Shown in pieces: positions 8,499 through 17,090 of a DNA stretch of 64,000 nt. Both the position numbers and the translations under genes were made by a program. Under the pieces are notes generated by a model. That model was given only the letters and a program-made list of their open reading frames with translations. It had not been told where the DNA came from and made no database searches. The stretch lies in assembly GCF_000376945.1 (NCBI RefSeq), contig NZ_AQXU01000025.1, forward strand, positions 900,036-964,035, written 5' to 3'. The stretch is from Leeia oryzae DSM 17879 (lineage in GTDB: Bacteria; Pseudomonadota; Gammaproteobacteria; Burkholderiales; Leeiaceae). The stretch's first letter is position 1. Every line of letters begins with the position of its first letter.

Positions 8499-10139
8499 AT
8501 GAAGAAGAATCTGCCCGTTACAGACATCCGCCGGCCCGTGCCGGAAGGTAAATACCTGGTATCCACCACCAACCTCAAAGGCATCATCACCTCGGTGAAC
8601 GATGAATTCATGCAGGTGTGCGGTTTTACCGAAGCAGAACTGATTGGCAAAAACCATAACCTCATCCGCCACCCGGACATGCCGCCGGCAGCGTTCCAGG
8701 ATCTGTGGGACACCCTCAAGCAAGGCAAACCGTGGCACGGCGTGGTCAAAAACCGCTGCGCCAATGGCGACTACTACTGGGTCGATGCGCTGGTGGTCCC
8801 GATTCTGGAAGGCGATCAGGTCACCGGCTACATGTCGGTACGGCAGCAACCGACGGAAGCGCAAGTAGCAGCGGCCGATGCCCTCTACCGCGCAATCAAC
8901 GCCAAACAGGCCCGCCTGCCGGGCATCCCGCTGCTGCATCGCGTCCCGCTCAATACCTGGTTCAACCTGCTGCTGATCACCATCAGCCTCGCGTTGGTCG
9001 GTGCTGCGTTTCCGGAACGGTTCCTGCCGGAAATCGCCTGGATCGCCCGCCACTTCTACCTGATCAACCTGTTCTGCTCCGGTCTGGGTATCTTGTCCGC
9101 CGCCGGCCTGATCCTGCTCAAGCGCAGCATCTTCCGCAATACCCGCTTCATCACCCGGCTGCTGAACAACATCGCCACCGGTAACCTGACCGATACCATC
9201 CCGCTCAACCGGCACGACGAACTGGGCCAGCAGCTGGATGCCCTGGTCACCATGCAGACCCACCTGAAGATCCTGATCTCCAATATCGCCGGCGCCGTGG
9301 CCTCGCTCACCCAGAGCAGCGAAGAACTGGTGGCCTGCTCGCACAAAACCCACCTGTCGTCGTCCGAGCAATCCGCTTCGGTCGCCAAAATCGCGCAGGA
9401 CATCGACCGCATCAAGTCCACCATTGCCGATGTGGCCGACGGCGCGCACCTCACCGCCAATACCGTCTCCAATACCCGCGCCCACGTCACGCACGCCAAC
9501 CGGCAGATGGATCTCAGCCGCGATGCCTCCCGCCAGGTGGTCACCACCGTGACCCAGGCCAGCACCAGCATGGCCAGCCTGTTCGAGTCCATCCAGGCCA
9601 TCGGCACCCTCACCGATTCTATTAAGGGCATGTCGGAGCAAACCAACCTGCTGGCGCTGAACGCGGCCATCGAGGCCGCCCGCGCGGGTGAAGCCGGACG
9701 CGGCTTTTCCGTGGTGGCAGACGAAGTGCGCAAACTGGCCGAAAACTCCGCCACCCAGACCCGTGTCATCACCGACACCATTCAGGAAATCCAGCGCATT
9801 ACCCAGATTGTCACCCACGAGATGGCGCAGGCCGGCAGCCACGTCACCAGTACCGATCAGGCCATGGCCCAGGGGCAAAGTACCCTTACCACGGTGTCCG
9901 AGCACGTCAACGAGGTCACCCGGCTGTCAAACGACATCGCGCTGGCCACCAAAGACCAGCACGACGCCACCACCGACGTCATGCAGCATATCGGCAGCAT
10001 CCTGTCGGGCATCGACGACAACATGAGTACCATCCGCGAGATGAAAGGCCGGTCCGAGACCATCCAGTGTGCGTCGTCAGAGTTGTTGAAACAGGTGGGG
10101 CACTTCAAGCTGACCCGGCTGGCTGGCAGCAACGCCTGA
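8499..10139 (+). CDS. PAS-containing methyl-accepting chemotaxis protein, Aer-like
   Basis: Energy/oxygen-taxis type receptor, 546 aa. There is no periplasmic domain. It has a cytoplasmic N-terminal PAS (about 15-115, with the hallmark segment [11 protein letters not shown] seen in Aer), two closely spaced membrane helices (about 155-172 and 188-207), a HAMP-like region, and a signalling domain whose hairpin tip contains [19 protein letters not shown]. This layout is that of Aer, whose PAS binds FAD. ATG 8499 is chosen because it begins the conserved N-terminus; a purine-rich GAAGCGA precedes it. It is monocistronic behind FNR-like boxes. Confidence 0.92.
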   Translation: MKKNLPVTDIRRPVPEGKYLVSTTNLKGIITSVNDEFMQVCGFTEAELIGKNHNLIRHPDMPPAAFQDLWDTLKQGKPWHGVVKNRCANGDYYWVDALVVPILEGDQVTGYMSVRQQPTEAQVAAADALYRAINAKQARLPGIPLLHRVPLNTWFNLLLITISLALVGAAFPERFLPEIAWIARHFYLINLFCSGLGILSAAGLILLKRSIFRNTRFITRLLNNIATGNLTDTIPLNRHDELGQQLDALVTMQTHLKILISNIAGAVASLTQSSEELVACSHKTHLSSSEQSASVAKIAQDIDRIKSTIADVADGAHLTANTVSNTRAHVTHANRQMDLSRDASRQVVTTVTQASTSMASLFESIQAIGTLTDSIKGMSEQTNLLALNAAIEAARAGEAGRGFSVVADEVRKLAENSATQTRVITDTIQEIQRITQIVTHEMAQAGSHVTSTDQAMAQGQSTLTTVSEHVNEVTRLSNDIALATKDQHDATTDVMQHIGSILSGIDDNMSTIREMKGRSETIQCASSELLKQVGHFKLTRLAGSNA

Positions 10140-10196
10140 GATCAGGCGGTACCACAGCACGGGCAGATTTGGGGTTACAACAGAAAGGGGATCAGT

Positions 10197-10430
10197 TCAG
10201 CTGCGGTTGGCAAACTTGGGCGGGGCAGGCGGCGTCTCGCCCTCGGGTGTTGCCTCCGGGGTCTGGGCTTCCAGCCCCCATTCATACCAGTCGTCCCCGA
10301 AAATCTCCATCGGGTGCTGGGTCCGGGTAGAACCGTTGCCGCAGGCTAACGCATCCACCGGGCAATACTTGTCGCACCCCCAGCAGATACGCTCCGGGTG
10401 CGCAGGGTGAATCGGGAATTTTTTGGCCAT
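10197..10430 (-). CDS. DUF3079 family small Cys-rich protein
   Basis: 77-residue protein beginning MAKKFPIHPAHPERICWGCDKYC. Three cysteines cluster near residues 16-23 (CWGCDKYC) and a fourth lies in ALACGNGS, suggesting a metal site. It is followed by the conserved EIFGDDWYEWG. I recognise this as the DUF3079 family common in proteobacteria; no function is established. ATG 10430 is preferred over an upstream in-frame start because the family begins with MAKKFP. It stands alone between an Aer-like gene and a dioxygenase-like gene. Confidence 0.85.
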   Translation of the reverse strand: MAKKFPIHPAHPERICWGCDKYCPVDALACGNGSTRTQHPMEIFGDDWYEWGLEAQTPEATPEGETPPAPPKFANRS

Positions 10431-10630
10431 GATCGTCGTTCCGCCATCATCAACAGACAGGGAAGCTGGGCAGACAGGCAAAGGTGCCTGCGGTCTGCCA
10501 GCCGGTAACGTAATGCTACCACCCCGTGCGCGGGGTTTCTTTGATCCAGATTAGGCCGGCGACACACCAGCTGTCTACCGGCCAACCCATATTACCCGCC
10601 CGCGCAGCACGCACGGGCGGAGCGCACCGC
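10431..10630. other. 200-bp intergenic region with a short GC hairpin
   Basis: Contains ACCCCG-TGCG-CGGGGT (10521-10536) followed by TTTCTTT on the plus strand, terminator-like but with no obvious plus-strand gene ending here. I see no gene in it. Confidence 0.35.
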
Positions 10631-11428
10631 TTACCCCTCCCGCACCACCGGAAACCAGTCCTCGCGCAAGACATCCCCCGGTTGCATATTGTGCCCCGGG
10701 TATGGCGGCGAGGTTCTGCCCGGGCGCTCCACATAACGCACGTCATCCCCCACCCAGCGTAAAGACAGCGCCCGGCGTCTGGCTGCGGTCGGGTTGCCGC
10801 GCGCACCGTGCACAGTCGCAAAATTAAACAGCACCGCGTCGCCCGGTTCCATCGCCCACTCCAGCACCTGCATGCTCGGGTCGTTGTCCGGGTCCGGCAC
10901 CGGCAGATACTGGTCTGCGGTGGCAAAAAAGTCCGAGTTATCCTTCCAGCGTACCGGCAGCACCATTTTCTCCCAGCGGTGGGAGCCGGCAATCATCCGC
11001 AGCGTCGCTTCCTTCACCGGGTCTACCGGTATCCAGAAACTCACCGTCTGCTGGCCCTCGGTAAAGTAATACGGAATATCCTGATGCCACGGCGTGGGCC
11101 GCTGTGTGCCAGGCTCTTTCACCAGCACATGGTCGTGGAAGAACTGCGCCTTTTGCGACTGCATCGCCGTTGCCGCAATCTCCGCCGCGGGCGATTCAAA
11201 AATCACCTTGCGGAACTCGGGGATGCGCTCCCAGTTGCAGTAATCATCAAAAAACCGCCCCGGCTCGTCAGACAACAAGTTATCCGCCGCATACGGCCCG
11301 CGTTCGCGCAAGTTCCGCTCAATGCCCGCCGTCATGGTCTCTACCCAGTCCTTGAACACCCCGCGCAAGCACACGGCACCATCACGCTGAAAAGCCGCTA
11401 TCTCTTCTTCCGTCATCCACGCTGCCAT
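10631..11428 (-). CDS. Phytanoyl-CoA dioxygenase (PhyH)-family protein
   Basis: Predicted non-haem Fe(II)/2-oxoglutarate oxygenase, 265 aa. The metal triad is visible as His115-Gln-Asp117 (WHQD) and His207 (TVHGARGN), with Arg217-219 positioned to hold 2-oxoglutarate. The substrate cannot be inferred; PhyH proteins act on phytanoyl-CoA, ectoine, halogenation substrates, phosphonates and others. It is divergent from a LysR gene with a GC-rich dyad between them, so that regulator probably controls it. Confidence 0.85.
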   Translation of the reverse strand: MAAWMTEEEIAAFQRDGAVCLRGVFKDWVETMTAGIERNLRERGPYAADNLLSDEPGRFFDDYCNWERIPEFRKVIFESPAAEIAATAMQSQKAQFFHDHVLVKEPGTQRPTPWHQDIPYYFTEGQQTVSFWIPVDPVKEATLRMIAGSHRWEKMVLPVRWKDNSDFFATADQYLPVPDPDNDPSMQVLEWAMEPGDAVLFNFATVHGARGNPTAARRRALSLRWVGDDVRYVERPGRTSPPYPGHNMQPGDVLREDWFPVVREG

Positions 11429-11458
11429 ACATCCCCCACTGGTTCAGTGCTTGATTAG

Positions 11459-11482
11459 ACCGGCACCCGTCAACGGGCCGGT
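11459..11482. promoter_or_regulatory. Dyad between the PhyH gene and its divergent LysR regulator
   Basis: ACCGG-CA-CCCGT, CA, ACGGG-CCGGT forms a near-perfect inverted repeat flanked by TTGATT (11451) and AATCAA (11487-11492). A LysR-type operator or a transcript hairpin are both possible. Confidence 0.4.
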
Positions 11483-11555
11483 GACAAATCAATTATTGCA
11501 TCGGCACTTCAAAAGATTAAATAATAAGAACCGATATGGCTCACCGGATTTTCTG

Positions 11556-12479
11556 ATGAAGATACACCTGCGACAACTCCGCTACGCACTGGCCACCGCC
11601 CGGCTCGGCAACATGACCCAGGCCGCAGACAGCCTGTTTGTCTCGCAACCGGCCATCTCCACCGCCATCAACGAGCTAGAAGCCCTGTACGGCCAGGCGC
11701 TGTTCATCCGCCAGCGCGGTACCGGCATGACGCTCACCCCGTTTGGCAAGCGCGTCATGCAAAAGGCCAGCCAGATACTGCGAGACGCCAACGAGCTGGA
11801 AAACCTCGGCAACGATGTCACCCACCTGCAAGGCGAACTGGTACTCGGCTGCTTTGTAGACCTGGCCCCCTACTGCCTGCCGCAGCTGCTCAAGCGTCTG
11901 CACGTCAGCCACCCGCATATCCGCGTCATCATCCAGGAAGCCGGCTTTGACGATATCGCCCGCCAGCTGGCCAACGGCGGCATGGACCTGGCCCTCAGTT
12001 ACGACCTGGGCCTGCCACCCGGCATGCACAACACCATCTGCTGCGAGCTGCCCGCCTACGCCATGCTGCCGCCAGACCACCCGCTGACCCATCAGCCCGC
12101 CGTATCGCTGGCAGAGCTCGCCGCCCACCCGCTCATCCTCACCAACCAGAGCTACAGCTGGCAACACGTGCTGGACCTGTTCCGCTTCTACCAGCTGCAA
12201 CCGCAGCAGCTCTACCGCACCCACTCCTTCGAGCTGCAACGCGGCATGGTCGCCAACGGCCTTGGCGTGGCCATTGCCTACACCCGCCCGGTGGGCGACC
12301 ACTGCTACGACGGCAGCCGCGTCGCAATCCGCCCCATTGCCGACCCCATCCCCATGCAGCGCATCTTGCTCTCGCGCGATGGCACCCGGCCCGAAACCGC
12401 CATCACCACCGCCTTTAGCAACATCGCCTTGGCGTGGTTTGCCGGCAGAACCGTCTTTGGCACCAACGATAACGCTTAG
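11556..12479 (+). CDS. LysR-family transcriptional regulator
   Basis: 307 aa. It has an N-terminal winged HTH (MKIHLRQLRYALATARLGN to about residue 60, including SQPAISTAINELE) and a C-terminal periplasmic-binding-like effector domain. ATG 11556 is chosen because LysR homology starts there; the frame is open upstream to 11451 but overlaps the inter-promoter dyad. It lies divergent from the PhyH-like dioxygenase, its likely target. The effector is unknown. Similarity in the HTH is to the OxyR/CysB-like side of the family rather than to the two other LysR proteins in this window. Confidence 0.9.
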   Translation: MKIHLRQLRYALATARLGNMTQAADSLFVSQPAISTAINELEALYGQALFIRQRGTGMTLTPFGKRVMQKASQILRDANELENLGNDVTHLQGELVLGCFVDLAPYCLPQLLKRLHVSHPHIRVIIQEAGFDDIARQLANGGMDLALSYDLGLPPGMHNTICCELPAYAMLPPDHPLTHQPAVSLAELAAHPLILTNQSYSWQHVLDLFRFYQLQPQQLYRTHSFELQRGMVANGLGVAIAYTRPVGDHCYDGSRVAIRPIADPIPMQRILLSRDGTRPETAITTAFSNIALAWFAGRTVFGTNDNA

Positions 12480-12789
12480 CCATTTCAGCTCAGAGCAGGC
12501 TCAAAGCAGGCTCACGGCCGGTACCCGCCGGCCCACCCCGCCATAACCGACAAATGGATATGGTAATCATTCACTATCAGGCGCATCATTAAAAATGCTC
12601 GGCAAGCGGCAGCACCTGCCATTGCCGGATCACCCGCCATCCGCGACCGTCCCCCACCAGCCCGGCCACCGCATGACCACATCCGGCGTTGCACCGTGTC
12701 TGCCCGCTGTTTCACCACAGACGCCTGACTCACCACGTGCATGACCACCTCATGGCGTCACCCCAAACGACAGACAAGGAGGATCACAA
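12480..12789. other. 310-bp intergenic region
   Basis: No gene is recognised. A weak Fur-like stretch around GGTAATCATTCACTATC (about 12560-12580) is AT-rich and may be part of the promoter of the DUF4242 gene downstream. The match to a Fur box is only partial. Confidence 0.3.
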
Positions 12790-13062
12790 ATGCCCAAATA
12801 CGTTATCGAACGCGACATCCCCGGGGCCGGCAAACTCTCCGCCGCAGACCTCAAAGGCATCTCGCAAAAATCCTGCGGCGTCCTCAGCAGCATGGGCCCG
12901 CAAATCCAGTGGCAGCACAGCTACGTGACTGATGACAAAGTCTACTGCGTCTACATTGCGCCAGATGAAGAAGCCGTGAGGAAGCACGCCGAAATGGGCG
13001 GCTTCCCCGTCAACAAGATCTCAAAAGTCACCACCATTATTGACCCGATCACCGCAGAATAA
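12790..13062 (+). CDS. DUF4242 family small protein (SCO4226-like)
   Basis: 90-residue ferredoxin-like-fold protein. It starts MPKYVIERDIPGAGKLSA, continues through an HSYVTDDKVYCVYIAPDE segment and ends KITTIIDP-type (ISKVTTIIDP). This matches DUF4242; one Streptomyces member, SCO4226, binds nickel. Whether this one binds metal is unknown. RBS AGGAGG is at 12777-12782. It is monocistronic, ended by a clear terminator. Confidence 0.85.
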   Translation: MPKYVIERDIPGAGKLSAADLKGISQKSCGVLSSMGPQIQWQHSYVTDDKVYCVYIAPDEEAVRKHAEMGGFPVNKISKVTTIIDPITAE

Positions 13063-13110
13063 GCATGCCCGGCCGGCTGTTTAATCCCGGCGAGTCTGCA
13101 CCATTATCCG

Positions 13111-13145
13111 CTGCCAGTTGCTTTAACCCGACTGGCAGTTTTTTG
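13111..13145 (+). terminator. Rho-independent terminator after the DUF4242 gene
   Basis: 8-bp perfect stem CTGCCAGT / ACTGGCAG with a 12-nt loop, followed by six U. Confidence 0.85.
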
Positions 13146-13185
13146 GTTTTACACAAGGATCGTGGTCAAGATACGGTGATGCCAC

Positions 13186-14109
13186 CTAAGGCAGCTTCCT
13201 GATTCTTTCCTGCCATTCAGTTTGACGGAGTGCCTCCGTGAGAAAATCGACAAACGCACGCACTTTGGGCGGGGTCAGTCTTGTGTGTGCATAGTAAACA
13301 TGAATGGCGCCTACCGGGCTAGGCAAGTCGGGTAGCACCTGCACCAACCGGCCCGCATCCAGATGCGGCAGGACATGATGCGCGCCTAGCCTGGCCAGCC
13401 CCATGCCAGCAAGTGCTGCATCCAGAACGGCATCGAGGTCAGACAATATCAAGCGGCCATCGACTGGCGCCGTCACGGTTTCCCCGCCTACACGAAAATC
13501 CCAGCTTCTTAAGCGTCCTGTAGTGGCTGATCGCAAGCGAATGCAATCATGCCGTGCCAAATCTTCTATCGTCTCTGGCTGGCCATGTCGCGCCAAATAC
13601 GACGGCGCCGCGACGGTCAGCAGTTTGAGGGGCACCAATTGCCGCGCGACCACATTGGCGTCCTCCGTGACACCAGCCCCAATCGCGGCATCATAATTTT
13701 CCCGCACTAGGTCTACGTAGCGGTTCTCAAAGCTCCAGTCCAGCCGGATACTTGGATAGCGCGCTAAAAACGCCGGTAGTAACGGCAAGATATACTGGCG
13801 TGCAAAACCTGGCGCAACACTCACTCGCAACGTGCCGGCGGGCTGAGCATCCCGTTCTGTGAGCGACACCAGCGCCTGTGCCAACTGACGGGCCGGGGCA
13901 GAGGTTTCCATATACAAACGCTCGCCAGCCTCCGTCAGCGTCAGATGGCGCGTACTGCGCTGAAACAGCCTCGTCCCCAGATCTCGCTCGAGCTTGGCCA
14001 CATGCTTGCTGACAGCAGCAGGCGTTAGTCCCAGCAAATTCGCCGCAGACGAGAAACTCCCCATTTCCACTGTCTTGAGAAAACTTTCCAGGCTGCGCAG
14101 ATCGTTCAT
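13186..14109 (-). CDS. LysR-family transcriptional regulator
   Basis: 307 aa from the preferred ATG at 14109 (MNDLRSLESF), which has GGA at nine bases; upstream in-frame starts at 14118 and 14142 (GTG) are poorly spaced. It has a winged HTH (AAVSKHVAKLERDLG) and an effector domain typical of the CrgA/DmlR-like group that controls oxidoreductases. It is divergent from the flavodoxin-fold reductase and NmrA-like genes, so it probably regulates both in response to quinones or electrophiles (inference). Confidence 0.9.
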   Translation of the reverse strand: MNDLRSLESFLKTVEMGSFSSAANLLGLTPAAVSKHVAKLERDLGTRLFQRSTRHLTLTEAGERLYMETSAPARQLAQALVSLTERDAQPAGTLRVSVAPGFARQYILPLLPAFLARYPSIRLDWSFENRYVDLVRENYDAAIGAGVTEDANVVARQLVPLKLLTVAAPSYLARHGQPETIEDLARHDCIRLRSATTGRLRSWDFRVGGETVTAPVDGRLILSDLDAVLDAALAGMGLARLGAHHVLPHLDAGRLVQVLPDLPSPVGAIHVYYAHTRLTPPKVRAFVDFLTEALRQTEWQERIRKLP

Positions 14110-14144
14110 GAAATTCATTCCAATTCGTTGAAATATATTCACCA

Positions 14145-14159
14145 GATTACAGACTAATC
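14145..14159. promoter_or_regulatory. Candidate LysR operator (GATTA-N5-TAATC)
   Basis: Perfect 5-bp inverted repeat with 5-nt spacing in the 107-bp gap between the LysR gene and the divergent reductase gene, of the size LysR proteins usually bind. Confidence 0.45.
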
Positions 14160-14216
14160 AGATCGAATAAAAGTACCTAGAATGGTAGCCATATCAACAC
14201 TTTTCTGGAAACTGTC

Positions 14217-14747
14217 GTGAACCCAAATCGAATTCTGCTCGTGTATGCACACCGCCATCCAGCATCCTCGGTCATCAACAAAGCGCTGCTTGGGGTGGCC
14301 AATCAACTGAGTAACGTAACCGTGCATGATCTGATGTCGCGTTACCCGGACTATCAAATCGACGTAGCCCAAGAACAGCAGTTACTGCTGAACCACGATG
14401 TCATCGTGCTGCAGTTTCCATTTTATTGGTACAGCACACCGGCCATTCTCAAAGAATGGCTGGATGCCGTATTGAGCTACGGCTTTGCCTATGGCTCAGG
14501 CGGGGACAAACTGCGTGGCAAGCGCCTGATGATCGCCACGACAACCGGTGGACCCGCCGATGCCTATCAGGCAGGCGGTTACAACCAATTTACCTTAAGC
14601 GAACTGTTAAGACCGCTGCAGGCAACCGCCAATCTCGCCGGCATGAACTATCTACCCATTTTTTCCGCAAGTGGCGTAAGACAGCTTGACCCGGCAGGAA
14701 TCGATCACGTGTTAACGGCTTACCATGCCCGGCTAAGCTCACTGTAA
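14217..14747 (+). CDS. NAD(P)H oxidoreductase, flavodoxin-like fold (KefF/MdaB/NQO family)
   Basis: 176-aa FMN/FAD-binding quinone reductase type protein. It has an N-terminal beta strand ILLVYAHRHP, and QFPFYWYSTPAILKEWLD around residues 65-83, the signature of the KefF/YheR/NQO family. The start is GTG 14217 with GGAAA eight bases upstream. It forms a two-gene unit with the NmrA-like gene (26-bp gap) and is divergent from a LysR, a common arrangement for two-electron quinone or nitro-group detoxification. Confidence 0.9.
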   Translation: MNPNRILLVYAHRHPASSVINKALLGVANQLSNVTVHDLMSRYPDYQIDVAQEQQLLLNHDVIVLQFPFYWYSTPAILKEWLDAVLSYGFAYGSGGDKLRGKRLMIATTTGGPADAYQAGGYNQFTLSELLRPLQATANLAGMNYLPIFSASGVRQLDPAGIDHVLTAYHARLSSL

Positions 14748-14773
14748 TCAGCATCTACCCTTAGGAGAACAAC

Positions 14774-15625
14774 ATGTCCAATACCATTCTCATTACCGGT
14801 GCCAGCGGTACCATTGGCCGCGAACTGACAACCGTCCTCAAAGCCAGACATGTCCAACTGGTGATCGGCTCATCATCAGGAAAAACCGTCGCGGGGCTCG
14901 AGACTCGCCGGACCGATTTCAGCGATCCAGACGGTTTGATACAAGCCTTCCAGGGCATTGATACCCTGTTTTTACTCTTGCCGTTGCAGTCCAACATGCT
15001 GGAACTCGCGCGGAACGCGGTGACTGCCGCCAAGGCTGCAGGTGTGCGGCATATCGTCCGCTCGTCTGGCGCAGGGGCCGACCCATCCAGCCCATTTGCT
15101 ATTGCAAAGGTGCAAGGCGAGATCGACCAATTGGTCATCAACTCAGGCATCGCATACACGCTGACGCGCCCCAACAATTTTATGCAAAACTATGTGAATT
15201 TTTACGGTGGCATGTTACGCAGTGGCGCGCTGTATCTTGCTCAGGGTGATGGCGCCATCTCACTGATTGACGCCCGGGACATCGCCGCCGCAAACGCAGC
15301 AATCTTGCTCGATCCCGCCAGTCATGCTGGTAAGCACTACACGCTCACCGGCGCACAAGCGCTCACGAACACAGAAGTTGCAGCGCAAGTGGGTGCCGCA
15401 ACCGGTAAGTCCATCCAGTATGTGGCCGTCTCGGACAATGCAGCCGAAAGCGCGATGCGCGACATAGGCATGGATACATGGAGCATCGAGATCATGACCA
15501 GCCTGAACCAGATTATCACCGCAGGCTACGCCGCCGCCGTGAGTGACGATCTATCCCGGCTGATTCAGCAGCCAGCCCGCAGCTTCCAGGCCTTTGTTTC
15601 GGAGCACACAGCCGTATGGCAATAG
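14774..15625 (+). CDS. NmrA-like NAD(P)-binding protein (QorB/YtfG-like)
   Basis: 283-aa atypical short-chain dehydrogenase: a Rossmann glycine motif (TGASGTIGREL, residues 8-18), no classical YxxxK in the usual place, and a C-terminal half typical of NmrA/QorB proteins. Proteins of this type reduce quinones or act as redox sensors. RBS AGGAGA precedes ATG 14774. It is co-transcribed with the preceding reductase and probably controlled by the divergent LysR. Confidence 0.88.
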   Translation: MSNTILITGASGTIGRELTTVLKARHVQLVIGSSSGKTVAGLETRRTDFSDPDGLIQAFQGIDTLFLLLPLQSNMLELARNAVTAAKAAGVRHIVRSSGAGADPSSPFAIAKVQGEIDQLVINSGIAYTLTRPNNFMQNYVNFYGGMLRSGALYLAQGDGAISLIDARDIAAANAAILLDPASHAGKHYTLTGAQALTNTEVAAQVGAATGKSIQYVAVSDNAAESAMRDIGMDTWSIEIMTSLNQIITAGYAAAVSDDLSRLIQQPARSFQAFVSEHTAVWQ

Positions 15626-15871
15626 CCTAACCACCGCCGCGTCTGTATGTCCAAACAGATATGTGCACCGGTGTGTTCATCCATCCAACCACAGCCTGCC
15701 GGTTTAGCATGGCTGGCCGTGGCTTGGTGATTCACGCGTTGGTTCGCCTACCAAAGCACCAGCAAAGCGGCAAAGTTCAAACTGAATGTCATTCATGTTT
15801 AATGCATTTATTTGTCATTCGCCAGCAGGACGCTTAAAGTAAGCACATCTCAATGTACGCTAAGATCATGT

Positions 15872-16651
15872 ATGGCCAACAAACCATGGACCAGAGCAGA
15901 AGTTCTCATCGCCATTAACCTGTACTGCCAACTCCCCTTTGGGCAATTCACCCAAGGCAACAGCACCATCAAGAAAATCGCACCGCTACTGGGCAGAACC
16001 CCGTCTTCATTGGCCATGAAACTCTGTAACCTCGCCAGCCTAGACCCCGTCATCACCAGCACTGGCCGCAAAGGGCTAGAAGGTGCCTCCAAACTCGACA
16101 AAACCACTTGGGAAGAATTCATAGCAAACCCAGACGCCATCGGCTATGAAAGTCAACTACTGGTAGATCAACTCACAGGGCAGAGCAGCGACATCACCGA
16201 AGTAGCAACAGAAGACGAACACACCACCGACTACAGCGCAGACACCATCAGCACCACCGTGCAAGTTCGGGTGCGGCAATCCTTTTTCCGCAAAAGTATT
16301 CTCAGCAGCTACAACAACCAATGCTGCATGACCGGTATTTCCGAACCCCGCTTACTCATCGCCAGCCACATCGTCCCATGGAAAGACAACCCTAAACAGC
16401 GCCTCAACCCCGCCAATGGCCTCTGCCTATCCGCCCTGCACGACAAAGCCTTTGATATCGGCTTAATCACCGTCACCCCAGACTATCTCATCCAAGTATC
16501 ACCAGCCTTACGCAGCCAAGCCCAAAACGGTATCGCCAAAGATTACCTACTGGGTTTGCATGGTCAAAAAATCACCATGCCGAGCAAGTTCGCACCCCAT
16601 CGGGATTTCTTGGCCTATCACCAAGAACATGTGTTTCGGCAAAGTGAATAA
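15872..16651 (+). CDS. HNH endonuclease-like protein
   Basis: 259 aa. The C-terminal half holds an HNH core: ASHIVPWKDNPKQRLNPANG then LCLSALHDKAFD, with His and Asn in the expected order. The N-terminal half (Myb/SANT-like, about residues 1-60) resembles DNA-contact regions of orphan restriction-type HNH enzymes. ATG 15872 starts the conserved MANKPWTRAEV. No methyltransferase is adjacent. It is AT-richer than its left neighbours and is the first gene of the accessory island. A defensive nuclease is plausible but not shown. Confidence 0.82.
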   Translation: MANKPWTRAEVLIAINLYCQLPFGQFTQGNSTIKKIAPLLGRTPSSLAMKLCNLASLDPVITSTGRKGLEGASKLDKTTWEEFIANPDAIGYESQLLVDQLTGQSSDITEVATEDEHTTDYSADTISTTVQVRVRQSFFRKSILSSYNNQCCMTGISEPRLLIASHIVPWKDNPKQRLNPANGLCLSALHDKAFDIGLITVTPDYLIQVSPALRSQAQNGIAKDYLLGLHGQKITMPSKFAPHRDFLAYHQEHVFRQSE

Positions 16652-16688
16652 TCACCTTGACGCTATCTTAATCACCTTGACGCTATCT
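16649..16688. repeat. Perfect 20-bp tandem duplication at the HNH stop codon
   Basis: TAATCACCTTGACGCTATCT occurs twice head to tail; the first unit begins with the TAA stop of the HNH gene. It is a recent slippage-type duplication or a small regulatory repeat. Confidence 0.95.
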
Positions 16689-16739
16689 GCTTAATGAACC
16701 AGGCTAAACTCATCGTTTACGATATGTGAAAGCCAAGTC

Positions 16740-16991
16740 ATGCAAGCGCAACAATTCCAGCTGTTGGCCGCATACCTGCTCAAAACCCACTATGGATTGA
16801 TGCTGACAGATACCACCCTATGTGAGGACTATCCACAGGGAATTGATGATGGGGATCACGTGTTTGCCATTATCAACCGACTGGCAGAGAAATTTGATTT
16901 AGTGCGTGTGGACAACATCACCAACCAGTGTCTCACTGCAATGGATGAAACAGAAGCACTTGAAAATCTTTGCATTGCTATTACCCGCTAA
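16740..16991 (+). CDS. CbtA/YeeV-like toxin-family small protein
   Basis: 83 aa. The stretch from LLAAYLLKTHYGLMLTDT through INRLAEKFDLVRVD follows the pattern of CbtA/YeeV toxins of type IV toxin-antitoxin systems (LLDQHYGLTLNDT ... NFLVEKYALVRTD), which inhibit FtsZ/MreB. It is shorter than the usual roughly 120 aa, lacking the leader and tail. No CbeA-like antitoxin is visible beside it, so it may be an orphan, an inactive derivative or paired with something new. The RBS is weak (GAAAG). Promoter-like AT-rich sequence precedes it. Confidence 0.65.
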   Translation: MQAQQFQLLAAYLLKTHYGLMLTDTTLCEDYPQGIDDGDHVFAIINRLAEKFDLVRVDNITNQCLTAMDETEALENLCIAITR

Positions 16992-17090
16992 GCTGTAAAA
17001 GTCGTGCAAAGACAAACGAAAAAACTTCAGACTCGAACGCAAAGTGTCACTCATAAATGGGGGTCATCATGTGCGTCACTCGATGTTTAT

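Noticed and set aside
12555..12590. Fur box upstream of the DUF4242 gene
   Set aside because: About 13 of 19 positions match; too weak to call without a matrix score.
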